From Selaginella moellendorffii (Eukaryota; Streptophyta; Lycopodiopsida; Selaginellales; Selaginellaceae), in NCBI RefSeq assembly GCF_000143415.4, contig NW_003314268.1:1286672-1348671 (forward strand): a stretch of DNA of 62,000 bases, given 5' to 3'. Below, in pieces: positions 1 through 11,949 of the stretch; position 1 is the stretch's first letter, and every line of letters begins with the position of its first letter. The translations under genes and the position numbers were made by a program. Under the pieces are notes generated by a model. The model saw only the letters and a program-made list of their open reading frames with translations. It did not search any database and was not told where the DNA came from.

Positions 1-206
1 TATTCATCAAAACATATATATATATAAATATGGAGAGGGAGAGGGGGGTGGTAATTGTAATGCATATAGTCTTGGGATAAGATTTGGCTATATTGTTATT
101 GTGCATTGTGGAATTTTAGGGGATAAATAGGGATAAAATAGCCACTAAAGGTTTTTTTATTAAGTAATTACCTCTTTTTCAGTTGGATTAAGAGAAGAAA
201 AATAGG

Positions 207-210
<4 letters not shown>

Positions 211-292
<82 letters not shown>

Positions 293-362
293 TGTGTGTC
301 TGTGTGTATGTGTGTGTGTGTGTCTCTGTATATATATGTATATGTATATGTATATATATATA
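211..362. repeat. Compound microsatellite (TA)n-(TG)n
   Basis: About 49 bases of uninterrupted TA repeat are followed by TG repeats with occasional TC or TA interruptions, then a shorter TATATG tract. Seen directly; no function is implied. Confidence 0.95.
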
Positions 363-1954
363 CATAGTCATTAAATAGTCATTAAAAGATTTTTTATCAA
401 GTAATTACCTCTTTTGCAGTTGGATTAAGAAAAGAAAGATAGAGTGTGTTACATATATATACAACATATTTTCTTGGAGCATGCCTTTGAGCTAGAGAAT
501 TTTTCAACTCTGAGTACTTGGGTATCTAGATCTAAGCTAGATATATTCTAAGGAATCACTCTTCATCAAAATTGAGCCATAAATTAGACTAGGTACCCAA
601 GTGAATATCTACTCAAGCAAGGCTGCACAACCTGGATAAAGGAGAAAAAAAAAATTAAAAAAAAAGAGAAAAGAAAAAGAAAAGAAAAGGAAAGATCTTA
701 GGTGGCAATAGTTGTAGGCATGTGAAAGTTCATGGCCATGATCATCATTGAAAATGTAAGCAAATATGTCATAATGAAGGGGCCAAACCAACAAGAAGAG
801 AATTTGTGCACTTGATCAAATTCCTCAAGGCACACAAGATTTCCAAGTTGATATAATACATCCATATCTTATTTATCATGTGTTGCCTTGAGACAAAAAA
901 GTATTCAATAGCATCCTATTGTTGTTTATTTAGTGCCAAAGTCTCCTAAGCTCTTGCCTCAATTTATTGCTCCTTGTTGAGTTAAAGATTTATTACATGG
1001 TGGAGAGTAAACTGTAATGATGGGACTTGGATTAGCTTCTACCATAGATAAGTGAGAAAGATGTTGATGTAATAGATATCTTAAACATGGTTTTAAATGC
1101 CCATAAAACTGTAAACAAGTGTTTATGCTAACATTAAGGATGATCAGCAACCAACTTCAAAAGAATTGTCTTAAAAATCTTGTTTATATCTTTTTTTGTA
1201 TTCCATTGTTCTTTCTTTCAATTTTTTCTCACCCTAGTGATTACCATCTTTGAGTATTTGTTATGGTTGTGTCACCTTTCCTTACAATGGTTGATAGGTT
1301 CTCTCCATGCCATGGTCACTCAATCCTTCCCTAGTTGCATGTTGGGAGCTTCACCACCTTGTAAATCAGAGCATGGGATATTCCATCAGGGATATTCCTT
1401 GAATATTTAAGATCTTTGTATAATATAGGGTTATTAGAGATGCAGAAGGGGTGCTCTGGGCTCCTTGTCACCAAGTCAACTTTATAGTTGCAATAACAAA
1501 TTAATTATAAAGGTGATATCTCTCCAAGATATTCGGATTGAATTGTGAGAACATATGTTCGAGAGTTCTAGCTAGTGAGGGTGATCGCCTCGATGATATG
1601 GCTTAATAGTGCAATCCATCTCATCTTGCAGGCACCTCCACATGTGTTACCCCCGAATGCCATGATAAGGACTAGAGCTTCCATTTGTTGGTCACACAAG
1701 TTTGACAACAAGGGCATCAAGAGGTATAAAATTTTGAGGAGATCTCCCTTAAACCATACTACTGGCCCACAGAGATGTCTTGGCCTTACATTTGTAATAA
1801 AAGCAACTTCTCCCATTTGATAGTCATTTTCTTATACAACATTGTTAAGCATCTCATTATAGAATATGCACCATAGAGAAATGCATGCCCTAAATACAAT
1901 GGCACTTCTAAATTCACAAGTGCCATTTTATATTTAGTAAATTTTCAAAATTGC
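363..1954. other. AT-rich intergenic DNA, no gene recognised
   Basis: Only short open frames without family resemblance are present. A sequence near 120-190 recurs near 365-440 (the stretch reading TTTTTTATTAAGTAATTACC and the following bases), so the microsatellite sits between two copies of a short duplicated segment. The area looks like decayed repeat sequence. Confidence 0.6.
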
Positions 1955-2185
1955 CCTGAAGACTAATTCCTAAGACTGGGTGAAAGCCCAAAGTGTGGTT
2001 TTATATACAATAGGGAATATAGAGGGGATCTAAATATATGGTAGGGATAGTGGGTAGGTTGGGCATAAATGATTAATCTAACACATTGTTTAGCTCTCAA
2101 TTGGGTGTATTTTAACTTGTTTTGCATTTAATTTAGGTCTAAAGCCAAGATTTATACCATATTAGTTATTGGAGTACCTAGTATT
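1955..2185 (-). mobile_element. Decayed LTR fragment related to 58655-58885
   Basis: The stretch aligns by eye along its whole length with 58655-58885 (both contain GGTGAAAGCCCAAAG, TAGGGATAGTGGGTAGG and GGAGTACC in the same order and spacing). Where the other copy has C or G in CG, CHG or CCG contexts this copy mostly has T or A, as expected from long-term deamination of methylated cytosine. It shares the motif AAAGCCCAAAG (CTTTGGGCTTT on the other strand) with the solo LTR at 43842-45669. Minus orientation is relative to that LTR. Confidence 0.7.
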
Positions 2186-3357
2186 AAGCCACCAGTATGT
2201 TAAAATAATGCCAAACTCCATTTAGTTTTATTTTGCATGTTGCCTTTAGTGTTGGAATGTTATATGGTTTAAGACTATTTTAATATCATTCATGCTCCTA
2301 TTTTTTCACTCATTGATTGTATGCTTTTGTTCCTTTATTCTATGGCTATATGTTTATGAATTTAGCTCTCTCTCGTTCAATGACCCAAGGCTTTGAAACT
2401 TGGGTTTCACTTTGTTGCCCTTTGCATATGTGTCAAAGTATTAGGTTCCACTATGTGGTTTTCTTACAGTAAATTAGAGTATAAGGTGGAAATCAGAGAT
2501 ATTACAACTATACAAGATGATTAAATCTAGAAACCACACAAATAATTCATTGATCACATTATACTCAAAGGAAAGAGTCAAGTGCATCTCTCCTTAGGGC
2601 TACACTTTTTAGTGGAATATAGTAAATTAATAGAATCATACTTGCCTCATTGCTTGCATTTGAGTGCTTGCATTGAGATAGTTTCAACTCTACAAAGTAA
2701 ATAACGCAAGAGTGGGCTTTGAGCGTAAAAATCCCAAATCCCAAATTCTCATAAACACTAGTTGGATGTGCAAAATAATTGAAGCCTCAATTTGGATATA
2801 CTAATTTGTTACACTATATAACATTTATATGAATCACTATTATAAATAAATTGCTATGCATTGCATGTAGCAATGTTTGGTTTGCTTAATAGTATTTTTA
2901 TTATTACTTATTAATCCAATTGATCAAATAAAGTTTATAATTATAAGCATATTTGTAATTTATAAACACAAAATTAATCTTATTGCATATCAAGATGATA
3001 GAATAAAAAAGAATATACTAGAAAGGGTTTAAGAAAGTTTATAAATTATAAACATGTTTATAAATTATAAATACAAGATTAATCTAAATGAATACAACTG
3101 TTAGATGGTAAAATATCTTAGAATATCCAAGCATATTCTAGGTATATCCACTATCTTCTATAGGGCAAACCAAAAATATATTTCAAACCTGAAGTGTTTG
3201 ATATAATTAAATTTTGGAAAACCACAAAAGTTTCTCACTGTGTTTTATATAGTTAAATCTTGAAAACCGCATAAACTATCCTTTCCCTGTTTGGAGACAG
3301 GGAAAGGGTAAGTTTCAGGGTGACAACAGAGAGTAATCAACTAATAAAACTCACTAC
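2186..3357. other. AT-rich intergenic DNA, no gene recognised
   Basis: Very AT-rich, with short duplicated phrases such as AAATTATAAAC(A)TGTTTATAAATTATAA around 3035-3075. I see no coding frame or known element. Confidence 0.55.
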
Positions 3358-3490
3358 AATTTGCAGCATAGCCACCACTGCTGCAACTCACGTCGAAAAG
3401 AAAAGTTACGTCAAGACCATCGTTAACTTGCTGCTGCTCAACTCAAGTAGAGTTCCATTTGAAAGTTGCTTCCAGTTTTTGTGTGTTTGA
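3358..3490 (+). pseudogene. Inverted fragment of the MEB-like last exon
   Basis: On the plus strand, codons around 3390-3440 read HVEKKSYVKTIVNLLL, nearly the same as HVQKKSYAKTIVNLLL encoded on the minus strand by the neighbouring gene (about 3700-3770). The fragment begins with TTTGCAGC as in that exon, but about 50 bases between are missing, and it runs into unrelated sequence and a stop. It is a partial inverted duplicate lying just past the 3' end of its parent gene. Not functional by appearance. Confidence 0.75.
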
Positions 3491-3530
3491 CATATACTTT
3501 AATCTAAATGATGGCCCGCCACCAGGACGA

Positions 3531-6500
3531 TCAAGAGATGCCTCTCAGTCGTTGTCTGTCCAAAAAGAATGGCCCCAATGGTGGTGGCTGTGGCAATGAA
3601 GACGGTGGTGGTGGTGATGGCGGCGATACCTCATCATCCAGTCCCATCTTTTGCAGCCATCTCTTGATATAATCACCTACAAAGTATCCCGCCACCGATG
3701 CCACAAAACCCGTGAGAAGCAGATTAACGATGGTCTTGGCGTAGCTCTTCTTCTGAACGTGAGCTTTCCCCAGGCCGAGCAGACACAGGCAAGCCAGCGA
3801 CACGGCGGCCGTGGCTGCAAACTTGTAGTCTTTATCTCCACTGGCTCGAAACGAGAATCCATAAGTCAGTGGAGCGAGGCAGCCGAAGATGAGAAACGAG
3901 GCGATGGAGATGGAGCCGTTGATCCACAGGCTCTGTCCGATATACTGCTCGAACGAGGTGTAATCGTTCTGGTACAAGCTCCCGATCTGGAAGAACAATG
4001 TCACTGACTGAAGTTTACAAAATGGAGAACCACTTACGTTATGGAAGAGCGTGATCAATCCCGCGATCAAGTTTGCTAGGCTCAAAGCGAGAACATTAAC
4101 TGTGTCACATGAAAGATCAGCGAAGAAAACGAAAAAGAACGAAGAAAAGCTATGAAAGACATACTTGTTTTGGTTCCCGAGCCAGCTCCAGAGGACACCA
4201 CTGCCAGGCTTGTGAGTGTCACGTCCAATCCTCCATATACAATGCTCTTGACATACTCCTGTATCTTTGGATCTCCTGGTTGCTGGTGGGAAGGATCTGG
4301 GATAACTTCTGCGATAGACAGTGCGGTTTCCACAGCCTGCTTTGGATCATCGCCTCGAACTTGGATGAGTGCCTCGGGGCTCTTGACGGAGACTGTGGCA
4401 GTCACTGGTCCGGCAGCCGGAGCGAGAATGCCTGCTGCGTCTGATAACGAAGCTACGACTTCTTGGACGTCGAGTTCGGGTGTGAGCAATGGCTGCTTAA
4501 GTTCCTCCACTTGAGAGGTTTCTTTCGGTTTCTTTGGAATGGGAGCAACTTCCTGGATCTCGGACTGAGGTACTTTGGTCGCTGGCTGCTTTCTCATGTC
4601 GATCAGACTCTCCTCTTCATCACCATCTTCCTCTTCTTCTTCCTCCTCCTCTTGAATGATTACCTTAGTTGGACGATCCGATCGAGCTGCGTCCTGATAG
4701 TCTTTTGGAGATTCTCTCTCCAAGGCATCGAGCAATGCCCATCCTGTTGACGGCGTTGAGACGAGAGTCTGTGTGGTGGTCTTGTCGTTTTTCCCGGCCG
4801 GGTCGCTTTTCTGGCTCAAAGTCATGTCCACAAACGTGGTTGCGTTGTCGACTTGGACTGTGCTGACTTGCGTGTCTGCTTTCTTGGCTGTGCTCTTCAC
4901 AGTCACGACGTTGGTGATCGTTTTGATCCAAGCCTGGATTCGGGTTTCCTTGCTAATAAACGATTCCTCGCGAGCACTGTCTTTGCGAGGAGCTGCACAT
5001 CAGGTTTGTATTTGCGATGAGCATACCGGTGTTTGAAGAATGATGGTACTTACTTAGATCTTTAACTTTATCTTCCGTTTTAGCTGTTGACTGCAGTTTA
5101 CTGTTGTCTTCTATGACGAGATCATTCGTTGGTTTCTCCTCGCTTGCGACTGCCCACCAAAACAGTTGAGGAAAAGTGAAAAGTAAAAACAAAATGGAGA
5201 ACCTTTTGTTTCTTGATGTTCGGGCTTTGTATCAGCACCCCACGAGTAAGCTGGAATCAGAAGAGGTAGACAGTTTAAGCCAGCTTTGATGTCAACGTCC
5301 TCTGCTTGCAAGATCAGTGAGTGATGGTTCAACAAAAATAGAAAAGAACCATACCTCGTTGAAAACTCCACGGAAGACAATCGCAAGAATCTGTCTTTTT
5401 TTCCTCTGCACTGGTAACTCCTGCAGTGAGAAAGCTCAGCAGCAGCAACTTAAAGAGAGAATGTACGACATACTTTCATAAGAAACATGTGTTTCAGATG
5501 GAGCTGAAGCTGGAGGTTGCGTTGATGGAATATCAGCCTGAGAATCAGCTGCTATGTCACTGCTTTCGAGCTCGGAAAGATCTGTTGGCACTTTTTTGTC
5601 CTTCGAAGTACTACCCTGAGGCTCAGGTGTTTTTGTCACTGGCTCAACAACACGAACCTCTGGCAAATCTAGCAGTTATAGTTTCATAAGGATTCGATTG
5701 TATCACTGACCTTCTGTAACCTTTGAAGTGTGAGTTGAGCCTTGAGTATCTGTGACTGAAAACCGCAAAATCAAAGTATTTATAATCACAAGAAAGGGAA
5801 TTCACGTACCATCTTCCTCTTGTGATGTGATCTTCAGGGATGACACTGCCTGGTTTGAGTCCTGAGCTTCTTCTCCAGTCCGAACTGTGATCTTGACTGT
5901 GAGCGACACCATCGTTTCGTTAGGAATCCGAAAGTAACTCGTAAATTCATGGATACACACCGTCCTCCTTCACCAAAGTTTTCTTCAAAGGCGATGATCC
6001 CCAGCTGTAAGAGGGAAGCAAAGCTGGAATACAGTTAAATCCACCTTTGTCTTCCTCCTCTCGCACCTCAGCAGCACCTGGATAAAAACAGTGACGAATT
6101 AAGTAAGTGTCTCAGATCGCCTGTAGAGATAACAACCTGAATCCTGTTCTTGGATCGTCATCGAATCGCCATCTTTGTCCCAGTACTTGGGAAGCAAGAC
6201 AGGCAAACAGCTGAAACTTTCCGCGTCTCCTTCCTCCATTGGCTCGGTCGTGGCTCTATTCTCTACAAGATTCAGCAAGATTATCAAAAGCTTTTCTTTC
6301 CAAAAACCATCCCAAACCTCGTGAAGATGACAAAAAGGGAAGACAGCTCCTCTCCGACTTGTCCTGCTCACTTTCACTGCTCACATGTCCTGAGAAATAA
6401 ACAAAAGCCCGCAAGTAGAGATCTGACTGTACATGTTTTATAAAAACGAGTAGAAAGGCAGCATGCCTACGTACCAGTTCCATGATCTGGAAGCACGATG

Positions 6501-8106
6501 GTTTGCTCTGGCCGACTCAAATCGATAAATATGTCGACTTCTCGACTCTCCTCTTCACGGGATTCTTGAGATTTGCTTGTTTCTTTCGACCACGGAAACT
6601 CTAGCGGCAGACAAGTGCCGAATCCTCGGCTGGCAACTGGCCCCTCGGACGATTGCTGCAATCGAAAGCTCCCTAAAGAACAAAAAAAAAAAGAGTATAA
6701 ACTCACTCGAGCGAACAAATGGTGCCAACCTGTTCCATCCCAGTGAAAATCCGGAAGCAAGTACGGTAGACAACTAAACTGACGAGCTCGATCGCGTACT
6801 CCGAGCAGTGGCTCGTGCAAACCATCGCGAACTGCAAAAGCTCTCGCTAGAAATACAGGAGAAACTGAAAGAAAAGCCTTACCTTTACGAAAGAAAATGG
6901 AGAAGCAAGCTAAGCATCCCCATGCCTCGGACTCCTCCTCCTCGTGTTCTTGGTCTCTAAGAGCAACACCTCGTGGAGATTCGGTCGATGGTGGCGGGGG
7001 AAGCGTCACACTCTCGGCCTCTTCGAGTTTCTGAGCCTTGGCTTGATCCGCGGATAGACTCACACCGCCAGTCGACGTCCTCTTTCGTTTCTTGAGAATC
7101 ACCCGCCTCGTGATGCATGATCCACAGTTTGGACAGAGCAAGTGATGGCTGGTTTGCTCCTTGAGGATTCTCTCCAGATCATACTCAAGCTCGGGCTTTT
7201 TTTCGCTGGTAGAATCGACTGCTTCTTTCAGCTTCTCCCGCAGACGATCACCGTCGTGAACCGGATGATCGTGAAGAACTGGAAGAACTTCCAAAACCTC
7301 CTTCACAGCTGACCCAAGTTCTTCATGCGAAATGGTCGGATCCAAGACCTGTCCATTGCTGGGTTCGACTTTCTCCTCTTGGATCTCTCCATCAAGATTT
7401 TCTTCGACTTTCTCAAGTCCCCCGCGACCATTGCTCATCGTCTCCGCCTTGATTCCAGTGTGTTCTTCTTCCTGATCCCGCGGAGAGCTCTCGGACACCT
7501 CCAAATCCTTCTTCTCACCCGTCACTTCACTCCCTTGTTCTTGATCTTCCTCGGAGCCCAGCCATGCATGCACGCTCTGGAAGCTCCCGCAATGCTTTCG
7601 GTGCTCTCGTCTCATCTTGGCGCTGGGACGAGGATTCGGGTAAATCCAGCCACAGTGCTTGCACGTAGAGATCCCTGTTCCAAGCGAGGGAGAACAAAGA
7701 CTTAGACAAGCTACATCCTCCATAGCCATGGCGAAGAACTACCTAGAAAGAAGAGAAAAAACATCCATGTACCTTTCTCTCGATCGTGGAACACGCTGCT
7801 CTCCGACTTGGGTTTCTTCCTGCCCCTGATCTCTCGCACAATCCCAGCGCTTCCATTCGCATTTTCATCGGATCGCTCAGACGACGATGAAGTCGAGCTG
7901 TTTTCATCCTCGGCCAAGGCTCCCTCGGACTGCTCCTTCTGTGCTCGCGCTCCTCGCCCGCCACCCTTGGACGAATTCCCAGACGATCCCCCCTCCTTCT
8001 CCTCCTCCTCCTCTTGCGATTTTCCATCGCCTCGATCCGAGCGATCCTCATCGTGGTGCTCGAGTTGACTTTTGGCGGCGCCTTCACCGGGATGATTGAT
8101 ATCCAT
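3531..8106 (-). CDS. Membrane protein of ER body-like (VIT1/CCC1-related), about 13 exons
   Basis: Start ATG at 8106; exon 1 ends at 7773 in a clean AG|GTAC donor and joins in phase to CKHCGW (acceptor near 7681). Recognised blocks: an N-terminal acidic low-complexity region; a C2H2-like CKHCGWIYP...HRKHCG; a second Cys pair block (LERILKEQ...LLCPNCGSCITRRV, about 7100-7180) diagnostic of plant MEB-like proteins; a series of short exons; then the VIT1-type membrane domain EYVKSIVYGGLDVTLTSLAVV (about 4170-4240), ANLIAGLITLFHN after an intron (4092-4165), and IASFLIFGCLAPLTYGFSF in the last exon. Family knowledge: Arabidopsis MEB1/MEB2 sit in the ER-body membrane and relate to CCC1/VIT1 iron-manganese transporters. 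Oddities: an acidic Glu run, a Pro-rich C-terminus, and five exon-borne repeats of a CLPxLLP motif (see findings). Exon borders in 4990-6480 are only partly resolved; transport function is inferred. Confidence 0.8.
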
Positions 8107-8798
8107 GGCTCCCAAATACCATGGAATGGAAGAAATCCAGTGGATCAACTGACCTTCTCCTTCGCTCTGTGGCTAGGGGCGCTCTCGCGATTCTTATTTT
8201 GTGCTTCCAGCCAGCCAGCGCTAGCCAAGAAAATGCCAAGCAGCGAAACCCGGCCACCACTAAATACGTGCACGAGAGTCATGTGGGAGAGTTTACTCCA
8301 AGAAGCCTCCAAATGTGGCTATGGGAGATCGGATTATCATAGAAAGGAAAGCCATGAAAGAAAAATAGGAGAGAAGAGAGAGATGGTAAAATCTTAAGAA
8401 TGAGATCGTCCGGAATTTTTCGCCCGCCAGACAAGAAGACTTTACGCGCGCGCCAGCCATTCTTGAAGAATCCATCCTTGTCACTATATTCGCGCTATAT
8501 CCAACGGCCAGCGCTACTTCTCCAACCCCAGCCGTCCGATCTAGGGCTAAGTCACCCTGTCAACCCTATATTAGACACAAGATTTTAAGTTAGTTTCGTT
8601 TTGTTGCTCCTCAAATTTACAGCGATTGATCAATTTCTCTGTTTGGGTTCTGTATGATGAAGCTATCATATCATATCTGCAACATGGAAAGAAAAAGAGT
8701 TAAAAAAAACAAGATCATTTGGACAGGAAGAACAAACAGTCCAAAGAAAACAAAGATTGCAAGGAACTAAGAACAAGAAAAGCACAAAAAAACAGGAC
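8107..8798. other. Intergenic: MEB-like promoter side and armadillo gene 3' side
   Basis: No convincing gene. Both flanking genes are on the minus strand, so this holds the 5' flank of the MEB-like gene and the 3' end of the armadillo gene. Open frames here lack family resemblance. Confidence 0.5.
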
Positions 8799-10529
8799 TT
8801 ACCACTCTGATGATATGTCCAATCTCTTGAGGAAGCTCCTGAATTTGCCCCCTTCCAGCTTCTCCAGCAGCTTCTTGGCCCCTGGAACCTCGCCCTCCAC
8901 CAATCTCCCCAAGTAGTAGCAAGCTCCACTCGCCATGATCTGCTTCCTGTTCTTGGAGTTCCCGGCCAGAGCGATCAATGCCGCCACCGCCCGCTCTGCC
9001 GCCAAGCTCGGCGACCCCGACGTATCCAGCAGCCGAACGATCCCCGAGATTCCCTTCTCCTCGCTCGCCACCATCCTCCGGTTGCTCTCCAGCTCCACCA
9101 AGTTGGCCAGCGCGCTCACGGCGTGCTCTTGCGCGCTCGCCATCTTCGCGTCCAGCATCCCCACCAGCGGAGCGATGCATCCGGCGTCACCGATAGCTCT
9201 CCGGCTCTCGGAGCACACCGCCATGGCTGCCACTGCCGCCGCGGCGCACTGCTGCACGCACGGCGATCCCTGCGTCAGGAATCCCACCAGCGGGTGCAAG
9301 AAACCGGCCTCCAGGATCGCTGGAACTGTGGCTGGCGACGACGCGATCCCGCGGAGGATTCCAATCCCTGCCTCCTGCGACGCCGGAGCCTCCGATCCAT
9401 CGAGAAATCTCGCCAGCGGCTCCAGCACCCCTTCGCTCCACACCAGAGCACGCTTGAAGTTGTCGTCGTCCATGGCCGCCAAGTTCTGTAACGCCACCGC
9501 GGCGTGCTCGCGCGAGTGTGGAGTCCCGGAACTTAGCAAGTAGATGAGCACCTGGAGGGACTCCTCCTCCTCGGAGATCCTCCGCCGGATCTCCTCCACC
9601 GCGGAGAGGTTCCTCAAGACGCTGGCGGAGACAGCCTGCGCGACTGGAGTTCCACTCCGGCACAAATCCAGCAGCGGACTCACACCCCCGCAAGCCGCAA
9701 CCGATCGAGCATTGTCTGGAACCAGCGTGAGACTCTGCAAGGCCCTGGCGGCCCTCTCGCTGGCCAGAGACCCTCTAGCCGGATCGAGCAGCCGGACGAG
9801 CGACTGCAAAGCTCCCTCGCTGACGATCTCGTGGACGCAGCTCTCCACGGTTGCCAGGCTCGCCACTGCCGCGGCGGCCTTCTCTCGCATCACAGGAGCT
9901 CGCCCGTCCAAGAGATGGACGAGCGCTGGAATGCTTCCCGGTGCCGCGGCTACCACCAAAACGTTCTTGTCATCCTCGGCCATGAACTCCACCAGCGAGT
10001 CGAGAGCTTTGATCCGCGACTCGGTGCTCCCCATCTGGAGCCTCGCCAGCAAGTCCTTGACGGTCCATTTCCTGCTCTCTTTGCTCACGCCCATCACCGA
10101 GAGGGTCATCAGCGGCGATGCCTGGCAAAGAACACCGGTCTCGATCATCAGCCTCGAGTCGTGGAGGTAGCCATCCAGCCTGCTCGCCAGGGAATCCAGC
10201 CTACTCTGCATTTGGAGCTTCCCTCCGCCATAACTGGGAAGCGCGCACTGCGACACGAGCTCCAAACCCTCGCCCAAGCTTGCCACGAGGGATTCCAGGA
10301 GCTCCAGGCAGAGTGTGTTCTTGGCGAAGAACGGCGCGCCGCCGAGCTCGGTCAAGAGATCTGGCAGCCGCTCCAATCTCGAGATTATCATCTTCCATCG
10401 CACAAGGAAGGCCTTGACGGACGAGGAAGCCGCGACGATCTGCGCTACCAGACTCTGTGCCTGCTCCAGCAATCCCTCCCCGCCGCCGCGATCAAGAACA
10501 CCGTGTTCTTGCTCCCTGGCCGTTACCAT
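8799..10529 (-). CDS. Armadillo-repeat protein
   Basis: A single GC-rich open frame rich in ARM repeats: an N-terminal helical region (roughly residues 1-150) like that of plant U-box/ARM proteins but with no U-box, then at least eight ARM-type repeats (for example GSIPALVHLLDGRAPVMREKA, GALQSLVRLLD, GCIAPLVGMLDAK). The frame is open back to 10610 and the extra 26 codons (CQDAHRNLAELAKSRLGRLERA) look like genuine helical coding sequence, but the only in-frame ATG is at 10529; the ATG at 10677 reads into a stop and I could not find a splice that joins it in frame. So the true start may be upstream through an exon I cannot define. The stop TAA lies inside a GTAAGT motif, so a further 3' exon is possible. 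Likely role: protein-protein interaction scaffold; no specific partner visible. Confidence 0.8.
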   Translation of the reverse strand: MVTAREQEHGVLDRGGGEGLLEQAQSLVAQIVAASSSVKAFLVRWKMIISRLERLPDLLTELGGAPFFAKNTLCLELLESLVASLGEGLELVSQCALPSYGGGKLQMQSRLDSLASRLDGYLHDSRLMIETGVLCQASPLMTLSVMGVSKESRKWTVKDLLARLQMGSTESRIKALDSLVEFMAEDDKNVLVVAAAPGSIPALVHLLDGRAPVMREKAAAAVASLATVESCVHEIVSEGALQSLVRLLDPARGSLASERAARALQSLTLVPDNARSVAACGGVSPLLDLCRSGTPVAQAVSASVLRNLSAVEEIRRRISEEEESLQVLIYLLSSGTPHSREHAAVALQNLAAMDDDNFKRALVWSEGVLEPLARFLDGSEAPASQEAGIGILRGIASSPATVPAILEAGFLHPLVGFLTQGSPCVQQCAAAAVAAMAVCSESRRAIGDAGCIAPLVGMLDAKMASAQEHAVSALANLVELESNRRMVASEEKGISGIVRLLDTSGSPSLAAERAVAALIALAGNSKNRKQIMASGACYYLGRLVEGEVPGAKKLLEKLEGGKFRSFLKRLDISSEW

Positions 10530-10761
10530 TGCTCGCTCCAGCCTTCCTAGCCTAGATTTCGCGAGCTCCGCGAGATTCCTGTGAGCGTCCTGGCATCGCC
10601 TAGACAATCTCTACAAAGAAGCGCCCTAGCAATGCTCTACCTGGCGCGTGGCAATCCCTGGCGCCCTCCATAGCCATCGATCGAGCTAAATGGGGCAATG
10701 GCGCTACCTCGGCGCTTCTCTAGGTAGGAAGACCACACAATATGTGCCGAGCGCCAGGTGG

Positions 10762-10992
10762 CAGGTGACGTGGCGTACGCGTCACTTCACTTCTTCCACA
10801 TCAGCCGGCCAAACCACGTGTCTCCCTGTCATTGAGCAGCACCATCCCACTCTATCATCATATCTCGGCTGACTCGCCGGTAACGGACGGTGTGGCCGCC
10901 ACTGCCGTACGACCCGGGGCAGGTATACCGGTCCAATATTATGTGACGTACAAGTAAGGATCCATGTCAATGGAGACGCGGCACGTGTCGCT
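10762..10992. promoter_or_regulatory. Cluster of ACGT-core (bZIP-type) motifs
   Basis: Upstream of the minus-strand armadillo gene four ACGT-containing sites lie within about 230 bases: TGACGTGGC near 10767, CCACGTGT near 10813 (a consensus ABRE, ACACGTGG, on the minus strand), TGACGTAC near 10943 and GCACGTGTC near 10982. Such sites are bound by plant bZIP factors in abscisic acid or stress responses. Binding itself is inference. Confidence 0.45.
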
Positions 10993-11949
10993 TTCCAAGT
11001 GGCGGGCATTAGTATTGAGTGCTCTTTAAAGATCGAGCTTTGACTGTTATTGTTTTCATCATGCGTAAGTATGAAAGAGAAAGCAATAAAAATTCAAATC
11101 AAGAATAACGGATCTCAATTCCAACCCTAATTCTCGATGCCCGCGAATATTCTAATTCTCGATGCTCACGAATATCCCACGATTTAGAAAAGCGCGCAAA
11201 GCAAACATGGCCTTGCCCAGCTTTTTCCAGGCAAACTTCCATTCTATCCATAAGCAGGGCGCTTTATAGATCCAATCCAACTCCCACAACACCACTTTGG
11301 AGCTCTCTACTTAGGTTCTACACAAGAATCTTTCCAAGAATTTTATAGAGATTTTTATACTTGGGGGGGCCATTCAATGACAATAGAGGGTTATGCTATG
11401 TTTGTATGTAGGTCTTTGGAAATCTCTCTCGTGAAGTCAAGCTATGATATCACACAAGTTACGTAACACACATGATCAAACAAGTTGGTATCAAAATGAT
11501 AATATTCCAGAGACAAAAGGATAGATATTCTGTCTGTAGCTTTGAAAAGTAGGAATGTTTGTTTGTACACGCTGGCTCGCACCACGGGGAGCCTCCGTAC
11601 GAATATGGCCACCCTCATTGCTATGGATGATCTTAGCCTTCTTTTTTTCTCGGTAGCCTTTCGAGAAAAAATTGACAATGGAACAACTCGAGAACAAAAC
11701 TCGAGCCACTGCTTTGTCCACTTTCATATACTTGTGATGCGAGCCAGCGCTTAAGCTTAGCTCAAAGAATTCCTTTCGAGTTGACTCCAAACGAATGCCT
11801 GTTGAGTGGATCCATCCACGCAACGTCAGCTGGATCCAGGAAAAGAAAAAGGAGCATTCGCTTTGGAGGTATCAGCCGCTTGATAGCGATCGATTTGATC
11901 GTCGAAGAACTCGCTAGAAAAGTTTTGTAGCTCTGGAACTAATGGAACT
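10993..11949. other. Intergenic region without a recognised gene
   Basis: Contains a short tandem duplication (ATTCTCGATGC-CGCGAATAT, two copies at about 11130-11187). Open frames at 11491-11823 (minus) show no family resemblance. The right part serves as the 3' flank of the PP2C gene. Confidence 0.5.

Noticed and set aside
1568-1820. Overlapping ORFs on both strands around 1.6-1.8 kb
   Set aside because: No family match on either strand and surrounded by decayed repeat DNA.
10529-10677. Upstream ATG at 10677 as the armadillo start through an intron
   Set aside because: No GT-AG pair joins it in the ARM reading frame; kept as an open question in the gene entry.
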